A DNA stretch of 64,000 nucleotides, from contig NC_081846.1 in the NCBI RefSeq assembly GCF_963259705.1, positions 90,284,641 to 90,348,640 on the forward strand, given 5' to 3'. The position numbers and the translations under genes were made by a program. Of the stretch, positions 1 to 12,295 are shown piece after piece. The notes under the pieces were generated by a model. The model saw only the letters and a list, made by a program, of their open reading frames with translations. It did no database searches and was not told the origin of the DNA. The DNA is from Myotis daubentonii (taxonomy: Eukaryota; Chordata; Mammalia; Chiroptera; Vespertilionidae). Position 1 is the stretch's first letter. Each line of letters begins with the position of its first letter.

Positions 1-299
1 CACCTTTTAACTCTACGTACAGGCAAGTCTTTGCAGTCACTCTTCATTTTGCTGCTCTTCCTATTGTTCTGTGTTTTAAGGATGTTGGTTGTTAGAGACT
101 CTGGCTTTATCTTTGTTAACCATGCAAGTAGGGAACTGACTAGTCACCCTGTGACAAAAAATAATTTTAAAATAATAGGGCTAAGCTGTTGATTTTTTTT
201 CTCTTTGTAAGTTGTGTTTCTGGACTACCGATGAGAACATACCATTTAACTGAAAATAAAAACAAAATGAAGGTAAGAAACTGATATTGAATTAATAAA

Positions 300-470
300 T
301 ATTTTGAGCCAGCAATATGCTAAGGAATAAGTTTATTTTTCCCACACAAAACCCCTATGGCAGGTGGTGCAATTTTTCCTGCTTAGCAATGAGGAAACTA
401 AGGCTTGGATATATTAGGAAACTTGTCTAAGGTCACACGACAGAAGGGACAGGGGCGTAGTCATATACTT
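300..470 (-). repeat. MIR SINE, antisense
   Basis: The stretch carries the diverged antisense MIR core: GAGGAAACTAAGGCTTGG followed by AAGGTCACACGACAGAAGG. This is an ancient mammalian tRNA-derived SINE, inactive. Boundaries are approximate. Confidence 0.75.
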
Positions 471-889
471 GGTATATATCCCAAGTATAATTTGACAAGT
501 ATGTCATAAATCTATGTTAATCTGAGCAGAACTGAATCATATGAGGCATTCTGAGAGCTACACACAAGTGGGCAGACATCCCATTAACAGCCTCAGTTAA
601 ATGCAGGGTTGGTCATCCTGCTGGTAATAGGAACGCGAAGGCATAGTGACCTGCTCCAGTGTTCAGGATGAGGTATTTGATGCAGCCAGTTGATAACAAG
701 AGCATGAAGGTGCAGATTCATATTGGTTCTCTCTCCATATCCACAAAGAAGTCACAAAACACTCAAAACCAACATTATATTTCAATATCATTTGCAGCTC
801 TGAGTTTAGAGACAACAAACTAATATTCCAGATTAATAATTTGGGAAACATAACAAGGAACAAGTAGTGTGACAAGTGATTTTGAGGAT

Positions 890-1115
890 AGAGCTTTAGA
901 AATGGACAGATTTGTTCTGGAATCTCAGGCCCTACCTGAGATTATAGCTGTGTTAGCTTGGGCAAAGCACTATATTTCTGAGATTTCCCAGTATCCTCAG
1001 CTTTAAAATGGATATATATTCTATATCACAGAGTTATAGAGGGGATTATATGAGACTATATAGTCACTTAGCATGGTATCTGATTTATGGGAAATGCTAA
1101 ACAATGGGAGTAGTA
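890..1115 (+). repeat. MIR SINE, sense
   Basis: A sense-oriented MIR is suggested by GTTAGCTTGGGCAAAGCAC, then CCTCAGCTTTAAAATGG, then a GAGGGGATTATATGAGA segment, the usual order of the MIR core and tail. It is strongly diverged. Confidence 0.65.
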
Positions 1116-2827
1116 ACACTAATTTTCATCTGAACTAAGACTTCTGTTTCTATTTGAAAGTGCATCTCTGAATGCTACTTGGACACAGGATAAATTTTGA
1201 GTCTTCACATTCTGATATCTTTCCAGTAAGAGATTTCAAAGCAAATTGCAAGCAGTCAAAGTAGATAGATCAAACTCACATCTTCTCTCAAATTATTCTG
1301 TATTTTTATAGGATTTGTTTCTCTCCATTTTAGTTTCAAGGTGAAATGGTAAATTCATTAACGCTAACCACTGGCTCCCTTACACACTGTCCTCTTGTCT
1401 ACATCCATTTGATGTCCTTGTGTCAAAATATTGGGGTATGCAAATAGCACTCTAAGAATAAAAATATTTTCCAAATAAAAGAGAAAAGGTACTCATTAGG
1501 TTTGATGATGCAATGCACATTACCAAAAACAATTTTGACCATAAAACTAAAATAAACATGTAAGTAAATGTAACTATTCTCCAAAGTTGTTTAATGAGAT
1601 AGAAACAGATCCACAGTCAAATGCCTACAGGGACCAGACAAGGAATAAAAATGGCTTTGTGTTAGATGCTAAATGAAACCTGACACACAGCTTCACTGTC
1701 AGGAGAAAAAGAGAGAGAAAAAGAGAGATAAAAAGACTGGTAGAAAGTAGGTGTTCTGTCTTGAAGGAGGCAGTGACATCCATTAGTAAAAAAGTAATTA
1801 TGCTATTCATGAATATAAATACAAAAATTATCAATTTTTAAATCTTGGAAATTAATTTAAAAATTTTTAAACCATAGTGTGGTAGGAACCAACACTGCAC
1901 TGACCAATAAAATCCATGTGAGAAATATGTTCAGCTGACAGACAACCTAGGCATCGAAAGGACTTTGAGTATTTATTCATACTCTTAGGGTCACATTGAC
2001 AATAAGATTGGATTTAATTCATGAGTGACACATATGATTCACTCCTTTGAAAGCATTAATAGGTAGAATATCTGGAGGGTGGGTGGTGGTAGTGGATTTT
2101 AATCGCAAGAAAATGATACAAATTATAGTGGTGCCTATTGATAGGCAGGGAGTCTATAGCTGTAGATTCGCCTTCCTACACATTAACTGTTTTTTTGAAC
2201 CAGTTTTATTTGAATAAACACTTTAGAGACTTTGTCTTTGTTTGGAATATAGGAGGCTCTCCCTAAGGAGACAGGGTACTTACATACGTTATAAGGACAT
2301 AAGTAGCTGTGCTGTAACGGAAAAGTATTGTCATTTGATTCAGACTGGTATGGGCTGAATCAATGATCCTCAACACACTCCTTGTATGATGTCAACTAAC
2401 ACACTAACTATTACATAGTAGGGACTCAAATAGTTGATGAAATTCCCTGTAAAGTTTGAAATTAAAATGTGAAATACAATTTTTAAAGGAAAATAAGAAA
2501 ACAAGTCCCCTGTTGCTGAAAGATAAAGGAGCAGACCAGCTACGGATTCCAGCTTATGGAGGCCTTAAGGGCACAAGGAATGTGGGTCTCAACAAACACA
2601 CATGACCTGATAAAAATATATAATTTAAGAAAAAGAATTGGAAAAATATTCTCAGGAGCAAAAACATGGCCCTGAATTAGCCAATGTGGTCTCTTCTCAG
2701 TTTAGAGTCTTAATCTTGAGATTTTACCAAATTCAGAACTGCAGACACAGCAGGAGCCTCTGTTTCATCAGTGTACCGTTAATGTATGATGAGTCGTCAC
2801 ATGTTCCCACTTGCTTTTATCAAGAAA
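1116..2827. other. Intronic DNA, nothing recognised
   Basis: About 1.7 kb of AT-rich sequence with no recognisable repeat family, splice-flanked frame or RNA gene. Short open frames here lack any family resemblance. Confidence 0.4.
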
Positions 2828-3372
<545 letters not shown>

Positions 3373-4133
3373 GTTAGTGAACTGCTGCTCTGTAAGCTTC
3401 TTTGAGGAGTCATTTGGGTGACTGAGTCTATAAAGAGTTGTTTTTTCCTTTTTATATCTTCTCTTTCAGTCACTCAAAAGTAATAAATAAAACATTATGT
3501 ATAGGATAGAAAAACATAGAAATTTATGAAAAAGACTCTAGAGTTCAACTCCCTTTGAAGCCCTTGTGTGAGTCTGAGTAGATTAGTCTCAAGACACTCT
3601 GCACACCTCCCTTAAGTGGGTGACACAATGTCCCTCATTGCCTGTGGCTTCAAAAGCAAAATTTGCAGCAAGATGCCCACAAGCAACACTGCAAGTCTAA
3701 AGGACCATGTTATACTTGCCAATAATTCTATCCTAAATTTGCCTAAGGTAATTATTTCCCTTTTGTCTTCCTGCTAAGGATTTTCAGATAAAAGAGAACT
3801 ATAGGATTAAATGACAAGAAGTTCAAAATGAGCTGAAGTGTCACTTGGCTGACCAAAACAAAACAAATAAACAAACAAACAAAAAAACAACAAGCCAGCA
3901 TTTACTGTGTTCATATAAATTCCACACCTGAGAGAGTATCTGCTCAGCTATGCCCCACACTGAGCAAACCAGAGCTGGAATCTTGTTTTCAGTTCCTAGC
4001 AAAACAAGATGATTCTGGCAGAAATTTAAACATCTCAGAAATTACATTTCTTCTATAAATACTTTAGAAACTTGAAACTGTAGAGCTCATCTCAAGTAGA
4101 CATGAGAATGCAAAATTAGGTCTTATATATAAA

Positions 4134-4530
4134 CTAGAGTCCTGGTGCACAAATTCGTGCACCAGTGGGGTCCCTCAGCTTGGCCTGCGGATCAGGCCGA
4201 AACCAGCTCTCTGACATCCCCCAAGGGGTCCCAGATTGCAAGAGGGCACAGGCCAGGCCGAGGGACCCCACTGGTGCACAATCGGGGCCAGGGAGGGACA
4301 CAGGAGGTTGGCCAGCTGGGGCGGGTCTAGGAGGACTCCAGGGTGTGTCTAGCCCATCTTGCTCAGTCCTGATTGGTCTATCGGTCGACTGTCTGCCCCC
4401 TGGTGCTCATTGCACCTCATAGTAAGCAGTTGAGCAGCCTTAGCATATCATTAGCATATTATGCTTTGATTATTTGAACTGATGACTAAATGACTGGACA
4501 CTTAGCATATTAGGCTTTTATTATATAGGA
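4134..4530 (-). mobile_element. Complete nonautonomous Helitron (HeliBat type), 397 bp
   Basis: The minus-strand 5' terminus is TCCTATATAATAAAAGCC (ending at 4530) and the 3' terminus is CTAG at 4134, preceded by the hairpin GGTGCACGAATTTGTGCACC. It sits between A (4133) and T (4531), the expected A^T Helitron target with no target duplication. Internally a second inverted copy of the sub-terminal GTGCACCAGTGGGGTCCCTC module lies near 4260-4283. Confidence 0.93.
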
Positions 4531-5120
4531 TACAACCAAAGTTTACCCAATGTTTCTTGATTTTTAAGGAATTAAAATGGCTTCAAGATTTTATGAGTCT
4601 ATAGTTGATCATGAAATATTACCATGATGAAGATTTAGGAGGTGTTTGGAAAATGAAAGAAGGAACATTCAGAGGTGCTGTGGAAGCTCTTCATGGCACT
4701 GCCCACATTCTCCCAGATCAGCGGGCTCTCCATTTTCCTCCCTCAAGAACCAGTCAGTCTTCTCTCCCTTCACTCTATGGAAATTTCTCTCACTGAATTG
4801 CTAATTTCCATGAAATATGTCAACCTCTAACTTACTCCACTTTGCTACAGCATTTCACAGTGTTTCCATCTTTCCTATTACACACCAATGTTTTCTTTCC
4901 ATGAATATATATTTTTCAACTGCCTACTAAGCTTTCCCTTAGATGTCAACAGAAGCCGTTTCTAACTAATATGCCCTAACCTGCTCCACTTGTTGCTTTT
5001 CCCTGGGATTGGCTATCCTGCTTGTCTGTGTTACTCAGTTCTGTGAGTAACCTGGCCCTGTGCCCCCAGTTGCTAATTCTGTACCCATGCAGGTCTTTAC
5101 CTCTTATATTTTCCTCACTT

Positions 5121-5343
5121 TTTTTTTTTGTCACCCAAGAATATATTTTATGGATTTTTTTTTTGAGAGAGAAAGGAAGAGAGAGAAAGAGCAGAACATT
5201 GATGTGAGAGAGAAACATGGGTTCGTTGTCTGCCTACCCAGGTATCAAACAGGCACATAGGTATATTAATTGACTGGGAATCAAACCCTCAACTTTTTGT
5301 TGTATAGAACACTGCTCCAAACAACTGAGTCATCCGGCCAGGC
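5121..5343 (-). mobile_element. VES SINE, antisense
   Basis: The antisense order is visible: T-rich tail, GAGAGAGAAA stretch, tRNA-derived B-box region and the TGAGTCATCCGGCCAGGC head. A possible 9-bp target duplication TCCTCACTT occurs at 5112-5120 and 5344-5352. VES is the tRNA-derived SINE of vesper bats, moved by L1. Confidence 0.85.
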
Positions 5344-5471
5344 TCCTCACTTATTCTTGATCAACAACTTCCATCCATCTCACTTTCTTTATGTCTCTCA
5401 GCTCAACTGCCCTTTCTTCATCCCCTTGGCCTTGGTTTTTTTGTCTGTTTGTTTGTTTTTCCCCTCTCTCT

Positions 5472-6690
5472 TTTTTAAATTGAATTTATTTGGGTTACAT
5501 TGCTGAATAAAATTATGTAGGTTTCATACTTATTTTTATTTTTAGCCATTGATGGATTTTAGAGAAGAAGGCGGGAATGGGAGTCGGGTGGGGAGAGAGA
5601 GAGATGTTCCACTCATTCATGCGTTCATTGGTTGGTTCATGTATGTGCCCCAATCGGGGGATCGGGACTCTAACCCACAAATTTGGTGTATCAGGACAAT
5701 GTTCTAACTGAACTACTGAACCAGTGGTGTACAACTCTATAACACATAATTTGTATATTGCATTGTGTTCACCATCCAAAGTCTAGTCTCCTCTCATCAC
5801 CATTAATACCCGTTTACTGTCTTCCACTTCCTTCTAACTCATTTTCCTTCTGGTAATCACCATACTGTTTATCTATGCGAATGAGTTTTTTTGTTTGTTT
5901 GTTTGCTTGCTTGCTTAACCCCTTTGCCTATTTCACCCAGCTTCCCCAGCCCTCCCCTCATCTGACAGCTGTCAGTCTGTTCTCTGTATCTATAAGTCTG
6001 TTTCTATTCTCTTTGTTTATTTTGTGCATGAGATTCCACATATAAATTAAGTCAAATGGTATTTGTCTTTCTCTGACTGGCTTATTTCACTTAGCTTAAT
6101 ACCTTTTAAGTCCATCCATGCTGCTGTAAAAGATAAAATTTACTTATATTTTGTGGCTGAATAGTATTCCCTTGTAAACGTACCAGGGTTTTTTAAGCCA
6201 CTCATCTACTGATGGGCACTTGGGCTGCTTTCAGACCTTGGCTATTGTAAATACAGCTGCAATGAACATAGGGGTGTACATATTTGTTTGAATCAGTGTT
6301 TGATGTTTCCTCAAATATATTCCTAAAAATGGCAGTTTATTTTTAATTTTTTGATGAAACTTCACACTGTTTTCCACAGTGGTTTCACCAGTCTGCATTC
6401 CCACCCACAGTGCACGAGGTTCCCTTTTCTCCACATCCCCACGAGCACTTGTTTGCTAATTTATTGATGACAGCCATTCTGACAGATGTGCGATGATTTC
6501 TCATTGTGGTTTTAATTTTCATCTCTCTGATGATTAGTGACTAGCATCTTTTCATTTCTATTGGCCTTCTGTGTGTCCTCTTTGGAAACATGTCTATACA
6601 GGTCCTCTGCCCAGTTTTTAATTGGATTGTTTGTTTTTCTAATGTTGAGTTGCTTGAGTTCTTTATAAATTTTGGATTTAGAAAGAAGCC
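5472..6690 (-). mobile_element. Old LINE-1 3' end, antisense, interrupted by a VES
   Basis: Antisense L1 3' UTR begins near 5472 and continues through GTATATTGCATTGTG (near 5753) and CTGGTAATCACCATACTG. The end of ORF2 follows at about 6000-6680, where the minus strand still encodes fragments such as TTVENSVKFHQK. A VES SINE splits it at about 5530-5735. Frames are broken, so the element is inactive. Confidence 0.85.
5530..5735 (-). mobile_element. Diverged VES SINE nested in L1, antisense
   Basis: GGGGAGAGAGAGAGATGTTC, a degenerate tRNA-like middle and GAACTACTGAACCAGTGG near 5720 mark an old antisense VES. L1 sequence continues on both sides, showing insertion after the L1. Confidence 0.65.
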
Positions 6691-7129
6691 CTGGCCTCAG
6701 TTTTATTTGGAGGCCTCAGAGTCTCATCCTGGGCCTTGGTCTGGTTACCTAACCTGGCTACCTGCTTTTAATCTCAATTCTTATTCTTCTCCACACTGTT
6801 TCCAGAAACATGCTACAGAGGTAAAGCTTATAGAATTCATTTTTTCATAGCTTAAAGCCTTTGAAGAGGTCTGTTTTTTATAAGTAGGGTTCAAATTCCA
6901 AAATACTTAACATAGGAGAGTGAATAAAACATTATTTAAAACCACAATTGTCTTTTACAAAGAGAAGTTCATTCTAAAGAACATGATCCATAAGTTAGAG
7001 GCACTGCAGGAGTGTGGGGCCTCTATTTTTAGAATCTGCTGATGGCTTTGGGATGTAGCCACGGACCTCACGTCACTGGAGCTGGGCGCAGGAGCTGCCT
7101 TTTCCTGCCCATGTAAACATCAAGATAGA

Positions 7130-7325
7130 GTTTTACAGCTTATCTTAGTGAATCCTCAGATCAACCCCCTGATGATGTGATAGTCATTACCTGCCTGTAC
7201 AGGAGAGGACACTGAGGTTCAGAGAGGTGACCGAACTTCTCAGGGTAAATCATTTGCAAGTGGAGAGGCCAGGGTTTGAATCGTAGAGCCTTTGCTGAAA
7301 CCACCAGGCTCTCCTGTCCCCCAGG
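7130..7325 (-). repeat. MIR SINE, antisense
   Basis: GGACACTGAGGTTCAGAGAG followed by CCAGGGTTTGAATCGTAGAG is the antisense MIR core and its tRNA-like part. It is the best preserved MIR in the window. Confidence 0.8.
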
Positions 7326-7984
7326 CCTAGTCTTGCTCCCACAGAGAACAGCTCACCTATGAGCTGAGCAAAAGCTTCCATTTCCCACCTTCAGTCTCCA
7401 TCTTCTCAGGACAGTTTACCAGCACCAGGCCCTGAGCCCGTGAGCTGTTCTCCTGGGTCTCAGGCTGACCATGCCCCTTCCATTCACACAAGTTTTCTTC
7501 ACCCAAGGTACAGTGCAATTGATCAGGCTTCCGTTTACCCATTTGCAATCATTTCCCAGGCCTGTGTTCCCTAAGATTACACAGCGTTGCCTTGACAGGA
7601 GTTCGGGAGTCCACACACTCTCCGGTTCCACACTTGCAAGCAATCTCCTGGCTGATTTCTAGTGCAGGCCGCCCATCGTTTACATGGTGATTTTACTAGG
7701 GAATTCGCAGAGGGCAGCCCTGTTTCGGGGAGAGGGGCCGCCTAGGTTTATTGGCTGAGTGATATCTTTGACTGTTCGCGTATGCTAGTTTGATTATCTT
7801 GTGTTAGTGTAGGTATGTTTATATACATTTCATAGAAATTAGTTTAACTTCTGTAAATAAAGGTGGCCTTTTACAGTTTATTTAAGATACTGTAAAAATA
7901 GGAAGATTAATAGAAATGATGGCTAACACGTTTTGAGGACCAAATACATTGTGTAAATTATTGCAAACTCAGCCAGTACTCCCC

Positions 7985-8105
7985 AGAGATGATTTAATTT
8001 TTTTTTTAATAAAATAAGAACTTGAAGCTCAGAGTGGCTAAGTGATTTAGAATCTATAGTTAATAAGTGGCAAATCCAGGACGTGACCACCCCATTACAT
8101 GATAA
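7985..8105 (-). repeat. MIR SINE fragment, antisense
   Basis: AAGAACTTGAAGCTCAGAGT, then TAATAAGTGGCAAATCCAGG, matches the antisense MIR core. Ends are uncertain. Confidence 0.6.
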
Positions 8106-8699
8106 AACATTACTTGGGATAAATTACATGTTACCTGCAGACAATGAGGGTGCGTCCAGCAAAACGCACTGTGACTTCTGAATATGAATTCAACTGTGTG
8201 AGTTCTAAATATATTACACGCATCAATTCACAGTGTTTTCACTAAAAACCTATACAGCATATTCGCAAAGAAGATAGAACCATGTCTCCCCCTTTTTCTC
8301 CTGCTCTTGCTCCTCTTCCTCCTCTCTCTCCTTCCCAGTGATGAAGACTCTGAGCCTTGGAAGAAGGCAGACACTGGCATGTGTGTGCAGTTAGCTACGT
8401 GTTGCTGTGGACCTTGGAAGCAGCGCCAAGCCTGGTACAAATGAAAGGCAGAGAGAGAAAATGAGGAACTCCGCAGCACCAGGCCTCTGCCAGCGCTGGC
8501 CTCACCTGCTAAGGGTTCCAGCAAGCTCTGAGCAAATAGAGGTTGTGACTAATGTCATCCTCTGCCGATCTCTGTGGGAGGAGACCCTTTCACCAGAGTC
8601 AGGGCAGCCCCTTCTGAACTGATTTCCCCGGCGTCTGTACAAAGTCCTAAGTCCCTTCAGCAATTTGGACACATCTATCAAAGAGCGCAAGTGGATAAT

Positions 8700-9060
8700 T
8701 TAGCAATTCCAAACAAGGAATCTATACAATAGAAATAACAATTTTCAAAGTGGAAAAAAAGTATAAATCAAGATTCAAAAATGTTAATTGACTGTGCTTT
8801 TTAATTGTGAAAAATCACAACTAACAGGTTTATTGCAAAGGAATGGTAAAATAAATAATGATATAGCTATGCTATGGGGAACCTTTTAGCCATTGAAATG
8901 AAAAGGATGCACTCATTTTCAAGATTATTTAATTATGCCAAATAAAAGCTCCCCAAGACATATTTTATGTGGAAAAAAAAGTGAGTTGCAGAGTAATATG
9001 TTTAATATGATGTCACATTTAGTAAAAATGAATAACCTTGCAGTTTAATATTGTATATGC
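8700..9060 (+). mobile_element. Ancient L1M-type 3' UTR fragment
   Basis: The string of motifs GGAATGGTAAAATAAATAAT, GCCATTGAAATGAAAAGGAT and GTGGAAAAAAAAGTGAGTTGC follows the order of the L1MC/L1ME 3' UTR, ending near TGTATATGCATAGAA. Noncoding and highly diverged. Confidence 0.6.
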
Positions 9061-9179
9061 ATAGAAATTCTTTTATAAGTAGAAGAGCTCTACATGCTCT
9101 ATATCTGTGTGCAAGATTTCACACATGGGGCAGAAGTGAGGGATTCCAAGTGGTGGTGAGGGACTGCTTCTTTTATAAA

Positions 9180-9207
9180 AAATATATATATATATATTTA
9201 TTTATTT

Positions 9208-9255
<48 letters not shown>
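9180..9255. repeat. (AT)n / (TTTA)n / (GA)n microsatellite
   Basis: AT repeats, a few ATTT units and about 42 bp of pure GA repeats lie in the tail of the antisense VES SINE. Confidence 0.95.
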
Positions 9256-9258
<3 letters not shown>

Positions 9259-9363
9259 CAGCTTGTTGTTCCATTTATGTAACCATTCACTGGTTGTGTC
9301 TTGTATGAGCCCTGACCCAGGATGAAACCTGCAACCTTGGCATATTGGAATGATGGTCTGACC

Positions 9364-9575
9364 CAGTGGTAGGCAAACTCATTAGCCAACAGAGCCAAAT
9401 ATCAACAGTACCACGATTGAAATTTCTTTTGAGAGCCAAATTTTTAAAACTTACACTATATAGGTAGGTACATTGTTATTAACTTAATTAGGGTACTCCT
9501 AAGGCTTAGGAAGAGCCACACTCAAGGGACCAAAGAACCGCATGTGACTCACCAGCTGCAGTTTGCCAACCACTG
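9364..9575. mobile_element. Nonautonomous hAT element with TIRs and 8-bp target duplication
   Basis: The ends are the imperfect inverted pair CAGTGGTAGGCAAACTC and GTTTGCCAACCACTG. Flanking octamers are GTCTGACC (9356-9363) and GTCTAACC (9576-9583), 7 of 8 identical, as expected for hAT insertion. At 212 bp it has no coding capacity and was mobilised in trans. It lies inside a VES SINE. Confidence 0.92.
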
Positions 9576-9647
9576 GTCTAACCAACTGAGCCATGTGGTC
9601 AGGGCAACTTTTTAAATTAAATAATCTAAAATACTTAAATTTTACAA

Positions 9648-9798
9648 TCTATAACAATAAAAGCATAATATGCTAATTAGACTAGATGTCCTTCCAGACA
9701 ATCTTCCGGACCAAGCTGGGGCTGCAAGGGAAGCCAGTGCCAGCAGTTGGAGGAAGGAAGCCCTACTCTTTCACAAATTTCGTGTATCAGGCCTCTAA
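9648..9798 (+). mobile_element. Short Helitron, internally deleted
   Basis: It starts TCTATAACAATAAAAGCATA and ends with the decayed hairpin ACAAATTTCGTGT before CAGGCCTCTAA, where CTAA replaces CTAG. At about 151 bp it is the shortest two-ended Helitron in the window. Confidence 0.8.
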
Positions 9799-10219
9799 TA
9801 AGTATATGATATATATGTATAATGCATCTCCTTGTTAAAAAAAAGACTCCTAAAATAAAAACACATACAAAGTATTGCCTCTATGCACTATTAAATATAA
9901 ACACCTAAATTGATTGCATCAAAATTGACAATTGTAAGCATGCTTGTAGAGGTTTGCTATTGCCGGGTGAGTAATGCCATATACTTAGTATTAAATAGGG
10001 AGATTCAAATAGAAGCTAAAGTCATATTTATTTTAAGTTGAATTATAATATTATAGTATATGATAATAGTCCAAAGCAAAATGTTGTATAAATATACTAC
10101 ATAAATGCACCTTTTAATATTAATATTGACTTTGAGTTCTATTTCTGATACTCAACATTTTACAATTTTCCAAATAATGTCACTCTGCAGATAATTTAGA
10201 GAAAGTATGATTTTACAGC

Positions 10220-10369
10220 TTGACAGATAACTGATGTAATGGCAGCTTCAGTCTACACCTTTAATTATTTCCTATACATATAAAAAGGAGTCTTTCATAG
10301 CTATGTTTTGTTTTCTATAAACAATATGTTTTAAATTGTTTATATTTTCCTAATCGATGATCAAAAGGT

Positions 10370-10410
<41 letters not shown>

Positions 10411-10510
10411 AAGTGATCAGCTGACCAGCTGGTAGCTATGACACACACTCACCACCAGGGGGAAGACACTCAATGCAGGAGCAGAAACCACAGGCATGGA
10501 AACATGGAAC
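10220..10510 (+). repeat. Arm 1 of an imperfect inverted duplication
   Basis: Sequence from TTGACAGATAACTGATG to GGAAACATGGAAC reappears in reverse complement at 11908-12209. The arm includes unique-looking intronic DNA (10220-10373), an (AT)n tract, a Helitron 5' fragment and the start of an L1 3' fragment. By eye the two arms agree at about 85-90 percent, excluding the AT tract. Confidence 0.88.
10374..10485 (+). mobile_element. Helitron 5' fragment with (AT)n terminus
   Basis: An (AT)n tract is followed by CCTAAGTGATCAGCTGACC and CACCAGGGGGAAGACACTCA, the sub-terminal modules seen near the 5' ends of other Helitrons here. It is cut off where L1 3' sequence begins near 10486. Confidence 0.65.
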
Positions 10511-10584
10511 AGAATGATGAATCTCAGAGGAGAGGGAGGAGGGGGGAGGGCAGGAAGAGATTAACCAAAGATCTTATATTCATA
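10486..10584 (+). mobile_element. LINE-1 3' UTR fragment between two Helitron pieces
   Basis: GGCATGGAAACATGGAACAG, TGATGAATCTCAG, a G-rich run and GATTAACCAAAGATCTTATA form the bat L1 3' UTR. It matches 21465-21547 in the longer L1, and like that copy stops at CATA directly before a Helitron CTAG end. Confidence 0.75.
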
Positions 10585-10750
10585 CTAGAGGCCTGCACCG
10601 GTGAGGTCCTTAGGCCTAGCCTACAGAGAATGGGCTAAAACTGGCCCGCTTGCAATGCGGGACCTCTTGGGGCATGTCGGAGAGCCAGTTTTGGCCTGAT
10701 CCCCGCACACCAGGCTGGGGGATCCCACAGTGCATGAATCCATGCACCAG
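10585..10750 (-). mobile_element. Helitron 3'-end fragment with an inverted internal copy of its own terminus
   Basis: CTAGAGGCCTGCACC at 10585 is a decayed minus-strand Helitron 3' end. The right part, GTGCATGAATCCATGCACCA, is a second hairpin-like sub-terminal module in opposite orientation. The 397-bp Helitron at 4134 shows the same fold-back arrangement, so this is a fragment of that subfamily. Confidence 0.7.
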
Positions 10751-11574
10751 TCATTAAATAAAAAACAATCACATAAGCAAACTCCTTAATTCTATCCTCA
10801 GCAAAATATCAATCATTTAATCTATCTAGAATGATATAAGAAAATGATGTGATATGCTGGTTCTGCATTATCAAACTCTGGTTATAAGTTCCTATTCCCC
10901 ATTTTAGCATTGTTTCTTCTTTTCTTGACTGTGTGTGATGCCTTTTATTATCTCTAATCAGATACACCACAGATATTCTGTCTAAAGACAATCTGAAATC
11001 CAGTCATGGGATCATTAGTGTAATCAAGCCAGTACCACATCGCCTCAGGATATACACTTGAAGTGAAAATTTAATGAATAAAAAGCAGACTACCAAGTAG
11101 AGGCTGCATTTGACCTGGAAGAGAGTATGGGGAGAAAGGAAATAACCCTATTTATTATTTTTTCATTAAATTCATTTAACAGTTAAAGCATGAAAGAACT
11201 ACTCTATGCGAAGCACATTTTCTTCAACACAGGTGCTGGCCTAAATATACTGCTAGATGCATGCAGAAATTCTGGGACTAAATGAGTAACAACATAATTC
11301 CTACCAGGTTGGAGTAAAGGCACTTGCAAGATTCAATAAAGAGTGAAATAGCTCCTACACAGCTTTATGAATAGTACAATTCAAAAGCAGATATTGTATA
11401 ATACTGTTTTGTAATGAGATAGAGCCTCAGTGTGTCCTGAGGCTCTATCTTTTCCTTTCCTTTCTCTTAGGATTCAGGAAACCTGACCCATCTAGGATTT
11501 TACCAAGTGAGAGATACCCTCACTGCGCTGAGTCTGCAAATCTCAAAGAATCAAATGAGAATCAATAAGAACCT

Positions 11575-11760
11575 ATATGATGCCAGGCTGGCAGGTATAA
11601 ATCAGGAGGTCCCAGTTCGATTCCTGGAAAGGACACATGCCTGGGTTGCAGGCTCAATCCCCAGTGTGGGGTGTGCAGGTGACAGCTGATTGATGATTCC
11701 CTGTCATTATTGATGTTTCTCTCTCTCTCTCTCTCCCTCTCTCTGAAATATATATGTATA
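11575..11760 (+). mobile_element. VES SINE, sense
   Basis: GGTTCGATTCC-like box B (TTCGATTCCTGG at 11617), GCCTGGGTTGCAGGCTCAAT and the CT-rich run before GAAATATATATG are the VES order. The head is diverged. An AT-rich low-complexity tail continues to about 11850. Confidence 0.85.
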
Positions 11761-11825
11761 TATTTAATATATAAACATATATATAAATAAATATAAATAT
11801 ATATAGTATAAAATATATATATATT

Positions 11826-11902
11826 AAATGAATAAATATATATTTAAGATTATATGCATAGGAATGCTTTTATAAGTTGAAGAGCTCTACATGCCATGTA
11901 GA
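11826..11902 (+). repeat. Diverged direct copy of 9026-9097
   Basis: TATATGCATAGGAATGCTTT and GAAGAGCTCTACATGC match 9054-9096 with about four mismatches in 44 bp. The copy ends a few bases before arm 2 of the inverted duplication, suggesting one composite event. Confidence 0.6.
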
Positions 11903-11907
11903 TTCAT

Positions 11908-12008
11908 GTTCCATGTTTCCATGCCTGTGGTTTCTGCTCCTGCATTGAGTATCTTCCCCCTGGTGGTGAGTGTGTGTCATAGCTACCAGCCGGTCAGCTG
12001 GTCACTTA

Positions 12009-12050
<42 letters not shown>

Positions 12051-12209
12051 ACCTTTTGATCATCTATTAGGAAAATAACTAATATCAACAATTTAAAACA
12101 TGTTTTTTTTTTATAGAAAACAAAACAGCTATGAAATACTCCTTTTTATATGTATAGGAAATAATTAAAGGTGTAGACTGAAGCTGCCATTACATCAGTT
12201 ATCTGTCAA
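11908..12209 (-). repeat. Arm 2 of the imperfect inverted duplication
   Basis: This is the reverse complement of 10220-10510, from GTTCCATGTTTCCATGCC to CAGTTATCTGTCAA. It includes an (AT)n tract at 12013-12048 and an inverted copy of the Helitron 5' fragment. The spacer between arms is about 1.4 kb. Confidence 0.88.
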
Positions 12210-12295
12210 TTATATATAAGAGCCTATGTGAGGAAACAGCAAAGCCCTTAACCCTTTGGATATATCCAGCAACATCCTCCTAAAGCAGTGGTTTT

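Larger units (their letters stand above)
9165..9606 (-). mobile_element. VES SINE, antisense, split by a hAT element
   Basis: A VES read on the minus strand has its tail at the (AT)n and (GA)n tract (9180-9255) and its head at CCAACTGAGCCATGTGGTCAGGGC (9583-9605). It is interrupted at 9364-9575 by a nonautonomous hAT. Removing the insert and one duplicated octamer rejoins the SINE. Confidence 0.85.
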
